From an archaeon (lineage in GTDB: Archaea > Thermoplasmatota > Thermoplasmata > Methanomassiliicoccales > Methanomethylophilaceae), in NCBI GenBank assembly GCA_024399225.1, contig JAKSHV010000001.1, positions 1 through 27,217 of the forward strand: a DNA stretch of 27,217 bases, written 5' to 3'. A program made the position numbers and the translations under genes. Numbering within the stretch: position 1 is the stretch's first letter; every line of letters starts with the position of its first letter. Positions 12,469 to 19,227 of this stretch are shown in pieces. Below the pieces are notes generated by a model. It had not been told where the DNA came from, did no database searches, and worked only from the letters and a program-made list of their open reading frames with translations.

Positions 12469-12957
12469 TCATGCTGTGAACATACCCAAACGGGCCAACA
12501 CCGGGCAGATATCTCCTGAAGAAACAAGGAGGTATTCTCCCCAGTAAAGTTTAAGATATCCACGCTTGAAATCTGCATCGAAATTGCGAATCATCTCCTC
12601 CTCCCCTATTTCATACGGGAACGGAATACCGTCGAATTTTCCCTCCCTGATGTTGGAAATGCATTCCTCACAGGGAGTGTCGATCACAACCACAATATGC
12701 TCGCGCTCACGGATAATGTCCCTCAATCCGAGACTGTGGAAGCCCCTACCGGTGAATTCAACGATGCAATCCTCATTGTTTTCCACATCCTGGAACAATC
12801 TTTCCCAAGCCTGTTTCTCCCCCTCCGTGGTGCCGTCGCCATACTTCCTGCGATAATCATCGATCCGGATAACGACATATTTAGGCAATGCCTTGGAAAG
12901 AAGAGTAGTGTAGTAGGTCTTTCCCGAATTGGTATTGCCAAGAACCAGTATAATCAT
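12469..12957 (-). CDS. P-loop kinase (AAA_33/polynucleotide- or zeta-type), 162 aa
   Basis: A single-domain P-loop kinase: Walker A GNTNSGKT (7-14), strand KYVVIRIDDYRRKYGDG giving the conserved Asp pair near 32-34 that would hold substrate or act as base, a middle strand CIVEFTGRG, then VVVIDTPCEEC where Walker-B-like function is expected, and Arg-containing lid residues. The fold group contains polynucleotide 5'-kinases, zeta toxins and other small-molecule kinases, and these cannot be separated by eye. Two readings fit the context: RNA end-healing kinase for the nearby RNA ligase (convergent, 40 bp from the ligase-linked small gene), or toxin of the antitoxin-like gene just upstream on the same strand. 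GGGAG lies about 10 nt before ATG 12957. Confidence 0.72.
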   Translation of the reverse strand: MIILVLGNTNSGKTYYTTLLSKALPKYVVIRIDDYRRKYGDGTTEGEKQAWERLFQDVENNEDCIVEFTGRGFHSLGLRDIIREREHIVVVIDTPCEECISNIREGKFDGIPFPYEIGEEEMIRNFDADFKRGYLKLYWGEYLLVSSGDICPVLARLGMFTA

Positions 12958-13033
12958 AATATCAGATCTCCCGCCTCATAATTCGATAGATGCTTTCCAA
13001 ATCAACAGGATGCATATCTTTGCAACTAATCCC

Positions 13034-13213
13034 TTAAGGTGCATGAAGTCTGCAACCTCTTTTGACGAATTCTTCCCCTGCTTTCAGCTCTGCGGAAAAA
13101 TCCTTCAGTGGTTCAGGACCACGGGCATCAGCTTCATCAATCGCATCAAGCATACGCTGAACCTCATCATCCGAGGTGATTACCAGATTCCGGTCAAATG
13201 ATATCGTTGACAC
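13034..13213 (-). CDS. Antitoxin-like small protein, 59 aa (family member B)
   Basis: This GTG-started ORF has an ideal ribosome binding site, GGAGGATTAATC before GTG 13213. Its product has the same length (59) and the same key blocks as the orphan at 2784: STISF at the start, MLDAIDEAD in the middle and a GP shortly after. Downstream on the same strand is a 17-codon ORF (12962-13015, MHPVDLESIYRIMRREI), then the P-loop kinase at 12957. The short ORF could be a translational coupler or the remnant of a toxin. By analogy with the coupled member at 19758, an antitoxin role is inferred, with the kinase as possible toxin. Confidence 0.68.
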   Translation of the reverse strand: MSTISFDRNLVITSDDEVQRMLDAIDEADARGPEPLKDFSAELKAGEEFVKRGCRLHAP

Positions 13214-13515
13214 GATTAATCCTCCGATGATCGGAAATCTTGCGAGGATTTAATGATGATTCCCAGTAATCAAAAAATAGGTCCAAATTCATTCAAATGA
13301 TGCACATATCCGGATTATGATTTTTTTCCACCATCCGAGTATGGCGTCAACAGTGATTGCTGAATAATATACCGAATAATATACTCAAAAGAATTTTATT
13401 CGTCCCAAACAGGGGGCGCGGCAGAGGGATGTGGCTGTCAGGCGACCAAACTCTGCCACATATCTTTTAGAACTCAAGTTAACCGATTATCAGACATTTC
13501 GAAACGTTCGTATCA
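13214..13515. other. Gene-free 300-bp stretch with repeat pair and nested inverted repeats
   Basis: No gene is supported here. It contains two direct 12-bp repeats, TGAATAATATAC (13361-13372) and CGAATAATATAC (13373-13384), matching the array at 18355-18425. It also has two interlocked inverted repeats: GGCAGAG (13420-13426) with CTCTGCC (13451-13457), and ATGTGG (13429-13434) with CCACAT (13456-13461). On the minus strand these lie just past the AbiEii stop, so they could form a folded 3' end with two alternative stems. Confidence 0.45.
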
Positions 13516-14373
13516 TCATATCATGCGTGATATCACATCGACGAAGAATTCCCTACTCCAGACCGATAAGGGCCTCTCATCCCTAATGAACGGAACGACA
13601 TCGGTCTTCGCAGTTTCGAAATCGATCTCATCCATCTTCCTCAGCAGCATGTCCTTCACATCCGCCAAAGTCAGAGCATCACCATCCTCCACCGTGCCAA
13701 TCTGAATCAATCTGTTCCTGAGACTCTCCAGATTTAGCGAGATGTTCCTGGAGACATAGAATACCAAATCGTAGAGATCGCGCCCCTTGAAACGATGTCC
13801 CCAGTTCCTGCATAAGATCGCATGGACCTTGCCTGCGTACAGGGAACCAGTATCGAACATAGAAATCTCACAGGGATATGGAGAAAGCAGGAACCTCTTC
13901 TCATAACCCGCTCCTGCAGGAGGATCAGTGTCAATCTCGAACTTCACCTTAATACGGTCGGTCGGATAGATCCTGGAGATCTTCTCATCGGGACATATGT
14001 CGATTAGCAATGCCTTCGTGTTCCCCTTGACGAACGCGGATTCCATCTTCGATTTGAAACTCTTGTTCTTGATACCTACATCCACACTGATGCCCAGACG
14101 GTCGAAACTGCTCTGCAGGGATTCGATATAGTTAGAGAGATCGAACTTATCTGAAACCTCCCTCAGAGAGAAATCAAGGTCCTCAGAATATCTGTCGAGC
14201 CCGTGGAACAGACGCAAGGCGGTACCTCCGTAGAACGAGGCCTCGTTGAAGAATCCGGAGGAACTCAGAGCGTAGAGGGTGATCTCCTGCATGACCTCGC
14301 GGAGACTGTTCTGTATCTCCAGCTGGGTATCCTGCGGACGTCCTGCCATCATAGTCTTCAGTATGTTCTCCAT
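13516..14373 (-). CDS. AbiEii-type nucleotidyltransferase toxin
   Basis: A 285-residue protein of the AbiEii/MenA-like nucleotidyltransferase family, the toxin half of type IV-class AbiE systems that block phage by abortive infection. The hallmark motif is complete: YGGTALRLFHGLDRYSEDLDFS (GG at 49-50, catalytic DLD at 66-68). Further downstream are the conserved KVKFEIDTD strand and the GRDLYDLVFYV motif of the helical half. MenA-type members are reported to transfer nucleotides to tRNA 3' ends; that is family knowledge. The ATG at 14373 overlaps the AbiEi stop by one base (TGATG) and has GGAGGTGG upstream, so 15 codons of upstream open frame are discarded. Confidence 0.9.
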   Translation of the reverse strand: MENILKTMMAGRPQDTQLEIQNSLREVMQEITLYALSSSGFFNEASFYGGTALRLFHGLDRYSEDLDFSLREVSDKFDLSNYIESLQSSFDRLGISVDVGIKNKSFKSKMESAFVKGNTKALLIDICPDEKISRIYPTDRIKVKFEIDTDPPAGAGYEKRFLLSPYPCEISMFDTGSLYAGKVHAILCRNWGHRFKGRDLYDLVFYVSRNISLNLESLRNRLIQIGTVEDGDALTLADVKDMLLRKMDEIDFETAKTDVVPFIRDERPLSVWSREFFVDVISRMI

Positions 14374-14954
14374 CAAACCACCTCCAAGTAACATGCCAAC
14401 CTGCGGACGTTGCTGCAACGGTACAATTCCGATAGAGTGGAAATATCGTTACGGTGCAGCTCATCGAAGAGGTCCTCGTCGATACGGAGATCGTCAAACA
14501 AAGTAGCTTCCATCGGAATCTCCTTAGGAATCGGTCTGATTGAGTACAACTTGTCACACAATGCCTTCTCGGGAGTGGCAATCCATGTTGCGTAGTAGCC
14601 GTCGTCGAGTTTCACAATCCCCTCGGAGAACACCGCTGCCGGCACATCTCTGTAGGAATACCTTCCGAAGCTGTTCTTGAACATCTTCGTACGGTTCTTG
14701 CCACAGGTGGCGGATGTGTATTCAAACACCGTTTCAGGAATCAAGCCATAATGATACAGTGCATAATCGAATGACAGGTATGACGGTCCGTATATCGCAG
14801 AGGCAAGTGCCTGACCAGGTACTGAGGAATCATCCTCGTATAGTCCTCTCTTCAGATAGATAAAATCGCCCTTATCCACCAGCTTCTGCAGTCTGCAACG
14901 GGGACTGCTGTAATCCCCAAGGGTGTCAAGAATCATCCCCGTTGTCCGTAACAT
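14373..14954 (-). CDS. AbiEi-type antitoxin / transcriptional regulator
   Basis: A 193-residue protein upstream of and coupled to AbiEii. The N-terminal region TGMILDTLGDYSSPRCRLQKLVDKGDFIYLKRGLYE is the winged-helix of AbiEi-like regulators (recognition helix followed by the wing RGLY), and the rest (SFDYALYHYGLIPETVFEYTSATCG, ATPEKALCDKLY) is the conserved core of the family. AbiEi normally represses its own operon and neutralises the toxin. The start at 14954 is chosen since GGTGG (14960-14964 on the complement) lies 5 nt ahead and a TATA-like TCTATATTTATT is upstream; the longer GTG alternative would run into the stop of the gene at 15014. Confidence 0.85.
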   Translation of the reverse strand: MLRTTGMILDTLGDYSSPRCRLQKLVDKGDFIYLKRGLYEDDSSVPGQALASAIYGPSYLSFDYALYHYGLIPETVFEYTSATCGKNRTKMFKNSFGRYSYRDVPAAVFSEGIVKLDDGYYATWIATPEKALCDKLYSIRPIPKEIPMEATLFDDLRIDEDLFDELHRNDISTLSELYRCSNVRRLACYLEVV

Positions 14955-14960
14955 ATTTTC

Positions 14961-14985
14961 CACCAATAAATATAGAATTAATATA
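14961..14985 (-). promoter_or_regulatory. TATA region and ribosome binding site of the AbiE pair
   Basis: On the minus strand, a TATA-like TTCTATATTTATT precedes GGTGGA and ATG 14954. The pair ATTCCACC... at 14995-15001 and GGTGGAAT-type sequence near 14990 flank the box as an imperfect inverted repeat, a possible autoregulatory site. Confidence 0.35.
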
Positions 14986-15013
14986 TTTTCTGGTGGAATT
15001 TTTATTTCCTGCC

Positions 15014-16294
15014 TCACGGACCCAGCATCGTGATGGGTACCACATACACACCGTCCTCACGCCTGTATGCCGCGGAGGACATGCCACAGATCACCGCGAG
15101 GAACTCCGGGGGTCTACCGTTAGGGTCGTCGCGGATGAATGAGTCAATCTTCTTCAAATTCTCTGCCCCCTCATCTATGGCTCCCGCACCCAGTTTTATC
15201 TCGAACGCACCCCATCTACCGTCCGGCATCTGTACGATTGCATCGATCTCTCTCCCCTTTCCGTCACGGTAATGGTAAAGTTCGCCACCGTTGGCATACG
15301 AATAGATCTGCAGATCCCTTTCGCACAATGCCTCGAACATGAAACCGAACGTGTTCAGGTCGTCCAACAGCATGTCCTTGGTGAATCCCAATGCCGAGAT
15401 GGCGAGTGCAGGGTCGGTGAGGTGCCTTTTGGGAGTCTTTCCCACACGTACGGATGACCTCAGGTTGGGATTGAACGCCGCCTGGTTCTCGACCAGGCAC
15501 ATCCTGTCCAACACGGAAAGATATCCGCCGACGGTGTCTTCCGTGATAACGTCGTCATCGAACTCCTTCATATCCCTAATCATCACGGACCTGCTTGCAA
15601 GAGTGGATTCGTTACGTGCAAGGGACCTCAGTACACGCATCATCCTTGCTGGATCCTTACTGCGGTCCACGGCCAGAAGATCTTCATAACAAATCTGCCT
15701 GGCATATACAGACATCGCCTTTGCGGCCTGTGAAGCAGTTAGTCCAAGATTACCAGGCCACCCGCCCCTGATTGTCAAATCCACAAGGGCATCCAGCGAG
15801 ATGTCCCTTATCTCCGTGTTGGAGAACGTTCCGTCGAACAGACCTTTCAGTGATACTGCTCCATCTGAATCCTTGGATTCGAATAGTGACATCGTCCTCA
15901 TCTGGATGGGGGCTATCCTGCCCAGTCCGCTATGAAACGGTCTCGAATCATCCTTGGGGGTGGATGATCCTGAAAGAACGTACATACCCTTGCAACCAGC
16001 CTCGTCGACCTTGTTGCGTACAGCATCCCATACTGCAGGGAGAAGCTGCCATTCATCAATGAGGCGCGGATACTCTCCGTTCATGGCATAGCTAAGATCC
16101 ACCTTGGCCAACCTCAGGTTGTGGTAATCGCCATCAGGCAGGTCAAGCTGGTAGAAACTGTTGCAATGGTGCTTGGAGGTCCAGGTCTTTCCGCAGCATT
16201 TGGGGCCTTTCATGTGAACGGCCCCTGCGATAGCAATGGTATCTTCGACGATTCCATCTACCAGTCTCGGGAGGTATCTGTCATTCTCCATCAT
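15014..16294 (-). CDS. AAA_14/DUF4143-type ATPase with nuclease-like C-terminal domain
   Basis: A 426-residue member of the archaeal/bacterial AAA_14 plus DUF4143 family. Walker A MKGPKCCGKT (28-37), Walker B RLIDEWQLLP (78-86) and the sensor strand YVLSGSSTP (105-113) form the ATPase. The C-terminal half has the DUF4143 core with the PD-(D/E)xK-like residues GREIDAIVQ and GAFEIKLGAG. Members are widespread in gut microbes and archaea, often in variable regions; a defence or chromosomal-maintenance role is suspected but unproven. There is no ribosome binding site; a TATA element TTATATAA (about 16313-16321) sits about 20-25 nt before ATG 16294, so the mRNA is probably leaderless. Four 23-bp repeats lie directly upstream of that box. 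Confidence 0.85.
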   Translation of the reverse strand: MMENDRYLPRLVDGIVEDTIAIAGAVHMKGPKCCGKTWTSKHHCNSFYQLDLPDGDYHNLRLAKVDLSYAMNGEYPRLIDEWQLLPAVWDAVRNKVDEAGCKGMYVLSGSSTPKDDSRPFHSGLGRIAPIQMRTMSLFESKDSDGAVSLKGLFDGTFSNTEIRDISLDALVDLTIRGGWPGNLGLTASQAAKAMSVYARQICYEDLLAVDRSKDPARMMRVLRSLARNESTLASRSVMIRDMKEFDDDVITEDTVGGYLSVLDRMCLVENQAAFNPNLRSSVRVGKTPKRHLTDPALAISALGFTKDMLLDDLNTFGFMFEALCERDLQIYSYANGGELYHYRDGKGREIDAIVQMPDGRWGAFEIKLGAGAIDEGAENLKKIDSFIRDDPNGRPPEFLAVICGMSSAAYRREDGVYVVPITMLGP

Positions 16295-16322
16295 TATATA
16301 GGAATGTGCCTGTTTATATAAT

Positions 16323-16406
16323 AAGGTAATTTTCACCGATTTCACAAGGTGATTTTCACCATTCATGTAAGGTTATTTTCACCAACATCGCAAGGTGATT
16401 TTCACC
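16323..16406 (-). repeat. Four 23-bp direct repeats carrying the palindrome GGTGATTTTCACC
   Basis: Repeat units begin at 16323, 16346, 16369 and 16392, exactly 23 bp apart. Each has the core AAGGTxATTTTCACC; in units 2 and 4 this gives the perfect palindrome GGTGA-TTT-TCACC. The last unit contains the stop codon of the DUF6088-like gene, and the first ends next to the TATA box of the ATPase. Spacing near two helical turns implies repeated binding of one dimer on the same DNA face, an operator array. Spacer lengths are only 8 bp, so this is not CRISPR. Confidence 0.75.
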
Positions 16407-17016
16407 GATTTTCGAAATAATTCATTGACGGCACCTCTGCGATAATGTCACGGACCCAGGAGGTACAGCCACGGGTTTCTTCGATAAGATTGCCTGCTCC
16501 TTCCTTCTTTATATATCTTGACAATGCAGCCATGAACTCTGGGTCGCAGTTGTTCCTTCCCCTGGCCTTCACGGCCTGGACTATGAACGCCGAGCGGTCT
16601 GATGCAGGAAAGTCGCGAGACGACCTGTGCCTGAATTCTACGACAGTACCGTCGAAATCATAGGAATGATTCGGTCCGTCGGAGTAGTATGTGTGCTTAG
16701 CGGGAACCTGGGTTGAAAGACCCAGTATATTGAGACAGATATCTCCGGCAGGCAGAACGCGCCATCCGTTCATGCGGGATACCGCATCGACCAGATCCTG
16801 TATCCTGTATGGAACATAATCATTGATGATCGGATTGAACCTCGGCTTGTGATAGATTCCGCGGATTATCCTCCTGATCTTTCCTGATGCGCAGGCTCTG
16901 GAAAGCCGGGTCTTTACGGAATCATGGGATGAACCTCCGGCAGGTATGTCCGAAATACAGAACACTGCGCCATCCTTTATTTCGGACAGGAACCTGTTGA
17001 CGGGGTCGTCCCTCAT
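16402..17016 (-). CDS. DUF6088/AbiEi-like regulator
   Basis: A 204-residue protein resembling DUF6088 proteins, which are AbiEi-type antitoxin relatives. The N-terminal part contains a winged-helix-like pattern (AVFCISDIPAGGSSHDSVKTRLSRACASGKIRRIIRGIYHKPRF), with the R-G-I-Y wing typical of this class; the remainder (VLPAGDICLNILGLSTQVPAKHTYYSDG) is the family core. No AbiEii partner follows; the downstream gene is the AAA_14 ATPase. Translation likely starts at ATG 17016, overlapping the stop of the AlbA_2-type gene (ATGA) with GGAG upstream; ATG 17028 would overlap more. It may bind the 23-bp repeats located at its own 3' end. Confidence 0.75.
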   Translation of the reverse strand: MRDDPVNRFLSEIKDGAVFCISDIPAGGSSHDSVKTRLSRACASGKIRRIIRGIYHKPRFNPIINDYVPYRIQDLVDAVSRMNGWRVLPAGDICLNILGLSTQVPAKHTYYSDGPNHSYDFDGTVVEFRHRSSRDFPASDRSAFIVQAVKARGRNNCDPEFMAALSRYIKKEGAGNLIEETRGCTSWVRDIIAEVPSMNYFENR

Positions 17017-18320
17017 AACCTTCTCCATTTGTTCAGACGGTTGTTGCCCTCGTTTGCCAGGTAACCGTTGGATTTCAGCTTGGAGATTATCTTGCTGACA
17101 GCGGGAACGGTGATTCCGAATTTATCGGAAACCTGTCCGACCTTTGCATGTTCATTCTGTCCGAGGTATTCCAGGATTGCCATATCCCTTGCGTTCAGAA
17201 GTCCCTCGTCCGCCTTCTTGTACATGCGTGACCTGACACGATCGGGCACGAACGAGAACGGCAGCGTGACGGTGATGATGTTATCACCCATGATAATGGC
17301 CTGACGCCCGTACCTTTCCACAATCTTCCTGATCCCATGTCCGCTCTGTTCGGAATAATCAGCAAGGATGAACATGTCGAAAAGGGATTTGTTCACGGGC
17401 ATGCTCTTTCCGGAATAAAATTCCTCAAGGGACAGCATGAACGGGATTGCACCGTAGGACTGTATCTCGATCCTGTCATCGAATATGAATACCGACGGAG
17501 GGATCATGGTTTTCCAGTCATTATGCACGCAGGCATTTACCCAGGCCTCCCTGAAGGCTTCCATGTCGAAGAGGTCCGTCTCCTCCCTCCTGCCGTCCTT
17601 CAGGACCACTGCGGTGGACTGATAGGACATGATATGGTCGAGGACCAGTCCCACGCTTGTCATCATCGATCTCCTACCGAAATCGGTCCTGTGCGAGAGT
17701 GCTCCCTTGTCAGTTCCCTCAAACACCACCACTTGCAATGGAATGTCGTTCTGGTCGGACAGGAGATATGCCAGCATGTTGAATCTTCCATCCGAGCACA
17801 TCATTCCGTGACTGTCGAGGTAACCTCTGTCGGAACGGACATGGACATTCCTCGTCTCCATATAACGTGTCATGGCGGAGAAGGTCAGATCCTGGACCGG
17901 GGAGACCAGCATCCGGGGGATGTCGGTGCCTTTCGAAAGCAGCATCCTGGTGAGCATCTCGGGAGTCATGGATACGTTGGAAGTGACGTTCCTGATGTAG
18001 TACTTCTCATTGAACGAATAGGCAGAGGCATATCCGCTGCAGAATATGGAAACATAATCCAGACCGTCTTCGGTTCTGTACACCTTTATCTCCGGAAGGA
18101 CCTTCGGCAGGACGAAGCTGTCAATACGGTTGCGGATCTTCTCGATCGTATCGTTACCGATGTCCATACCGAGGACCTCGCCGTGATCATCAACCCCGAT
18201 ATAGACGGTTCCCGCATTGTGCTTGTTCAACATCGCGGTAAGACCCAGGATCCCCTTGTCAAGCTGTCCCATGCTCTTCTTGAATTCCACTGTTTCACTT
18301 TCACGACCGAGATTTACCAT
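17013..18320 (-). CDS. AlbA_2/Schlafen-type regulator with HATPase-like and winged-helix domains
   Basis: A 435-residue protein of the AlbA_2 group. The N-terminus ESETVEFKKSMGQLDKGILGLTAMLNKHNAGTVYIGVDDHGEVLGM is the classic AlbA_2 (Schlafen-like) domain. Residues of roughly 220-360 match the GHKL/HATPase_c_4 region (FREAWVNACVHNDW, then SGHGIRKI), and the C-terminus AKVGQVSDKFGITVPAVSKIISKLKSNGYL is a MarR-like winged helix. Such proteins are found near restriction and toxin-antitoxin loci, as regulators of uncertain mechanism. GGTGG lies 5 nt before ATG 18320. The gene is coupled to the DUF6088-like gene and is preceded by a 12-bp repeat array. Confidence 0.85.
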   Translation of the reverse strand: MVNLGRESETVEFKKSMGQLDKGILGLTAMLNKHNAGTVYIGVDDHGEVLGMDIGNDTIEKIRNRIDSFVLPKVLPEIKVYRTEDGLDYVSIFCSGYASAYSFNEKYYIRNVTSNVSMTPEMLTRMLLSKGTDIPRMLVSPVQDLTFSAMTRYMETRNVHVRSDRGYLDSHGMMCSDGRFNMLAYLLSDQNDIPLQVVVFEGTDKGALSHRTDFGRRSMMTSVGLVLDHIMSYQSTAVVLKDGRREETDLFDMEAFREAWVNACVHNDWKTMIPPSVFIFDDRIEIQSYGAIPFMLSLEEFYSGKSMPVNKSLFDMFILADYSEQSGHGIRKIVERYGRQAIIMGDNIITVTLPFSFVPDRVRSRMYKKADEGLLNARDMAILEYLGQNEHAKVGQVSDKFGITVPAVSKIISKLKSNGYLANEGNNRLNKWRRL

Positions 18321-18354
18321 CCGACCACCGATTGAATGAGGTTAATCACTATAC

Positions 18355-18425
18355 TGAATAATATACCTAATAATATACTTAATGATATACCTAATAATAT
18401 ACCAACAACATACTTAATAATCTAC
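18355..18425 (-). repeat. Six tandem 12-bp repeats (TAATAATATAC type) in the promoter region
   Basis: Units read TGAATAATATAC, CTAATAATATAC, TTAATGATATAC, CTAATAATATAC, CAACAACATAC (11 bp) and TTAATAATCTAC. On the minus strand each gives a TATA-like GTATATTATTA. The array starts 35 bp upstream of ATG 18320. It may be an operator array for the AlbA_2-type regulator or a set of tandem TATA elements. Two more copies lie at 13361-13384. Confidence 0.65.
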
Positions 18426-18562
18426 TCAATAGAACCATTATGGCAGAATTTGCAGATACCCAGTGCAGAGAAACATAGATGTTCTTCAATAATCCACTGG
18501 AAAAAGAAAAGCATCGTTCTTGATACCTGCATCCCCCGATCATGATTTAGACAGAAAGAAGT

Positions 18563-18700
18563 TCAGGCACCGGTACCGAAGTACTCGTCGATGTCCAGAA
18601 CAGTGTTATCGAGACTCTGCCACTGCAGAGCGGGTTTCCTCAAGACTCTGAACCTCCTTGCAATAGGTCCCACTACCAAACGGATATCTTCTACAGACAC
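18563..18700 (-). CDS. Hypothetical 45-aa protein
   Basis: A GTG-started ORF with protein-like composition: VEDIRLVVGPIARRFRVLRKP, then LQWQSLDNTVLDIDEYFGTGA. AAGGAG lies 3 nt before the GTG, rather close, and a TATA-like TTTATAAGT (about 18762-18771) is some 60 nt upstream. The frame is open a little further upstream but without an ATG, so the gene may be an N-terminally truncated relic. The family is not recognised. The rest of 18426-18848 holds no other gene that I can support. Confidence 0.4.
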   Translation of the reverse strand: MSVEDIRLVVGPIARRFRVLRKPALQWQSLDNTVLDIDEYFGTGA

Positions 18701-18771
18701 TAACTCCTTCTTTTCAGTCTGCGGATTCGGAGCAAACAGAATCTATCGAATTTCATTGATACTTATAAACT

Positions 18772-18811
18772 AAGCATATAAAAATTGCAAATCCGCGAAT
18801 TTTATATGCTT
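18772..18811. repeat. Long inverted repeat with TATA elements on both strands
   Basis: AAGCATATAAAAATT (18772-18786) and AATTTTATATGCTT (18798-18811) are complementary except for one missing T, around an 11-nt centre. Each arm holds a TATA-like sequence, so it may be a bidirectional promoter or an operator. It lies between the 45-aa ORF and the truncated zinc-ribbon copy. Confidence 0.5.
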
Positions 18812-18848
18812 CAATATATAAAATGAATTTTTTGATAGATCTGATACA

Positions 18849-19082
18849 TCAAGTGCTGATAACCTTCATCACGGTCTCGAACGAGATCCCCGTCTCCCTC
18901 GAGATGGTCAGGGCGTTCTGCCCTCTTCCGAACCTCTCGAGGATCTCCGCGCTAACAGGGTCAGCATCCGTCATGCCCTTCTCGGCCCTGGAAGTCCTTC
19001 CGTTCCCCATGCCGGTGATCCTTCCGTCGGACCTCGCCATCCTCACCCGGCAGATCGGACAGACTGCATCCCTGTCGCTCAT
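18849..19082 (-). pseudogene. Truncated duplicate of the zinc-ribbon/HTH gene
   Basis: This 77-codon frame matches the last 77 codons of the gene at 20004-20504 without any gap: MSDRDAVCPICRVRMARSDGR, then the C-terminal SAEILERFGRGQNALTISRETG helix-turn-helix-like part. Ten amino acids differ, including the last three. Sequence similarity stops right at the Met codon, and there is no ribosome binding site or TATA box before it, so it is best read as a 5'-truncated copy. The stop is conserved in position and the frame is intact, so expression cannot be excluded. The offset between copies is 1155 bp. Confidence 0.65.
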
Positions 19083-19227
19083 GATTCGTCAATGTCTACA
19101 ATGAACTGTACGATGGCGCATACGGACCAGATTATGATTGATCGTCTGAGTCTGAACCATTACTCACATGACTGCTTCAATACAGGAGATTGTCGTCACA
19201 ATCGTTTCAACTGACACAGGTCGATCC

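Noticed and set aside
12929..13201. 90-codon open frame on the plus strand
   Set aside because: It overlaps the antitoxin-like gene and kinase start on the other strand, which have family similarity and good ribosome binding sites.
13194..13292. 32-codon minus-strand ORF (start 13292) overlapping the antitoxin-like start
   Set aside because: No ribosome binding site, overlaps a supported gene out of frame, and has no recognisable relative; it might be a relic but cannot be supported.
16323..16406. Possible CRISPR array
   Set aside because: The period is only 23 bp with about 8 bp between conserved cores, no unique spacers and no cas genes; it is an operator-type repeat.
17337..18335. 332-codon open frame on the plus strand
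   Set aside because: It is the antisense shadow of the AlbA_2-type gene, whose domains are clear; the shadow protein is His/Asp/Gly-rich with no family pattern.
18336..18545. 69-codon open frame with NNIPNNIL repeats
   Set aside because: It merely translates the 12-bp promoter repeat array; no ribosome binding site or protein-like remainder.
18823..19104. 93-codon open frame on the plus strand
   Set aside because: Antisense to the truncated zinc-ribbon copy; the same shadow frame appears opposite the full gene at 19930-20253.
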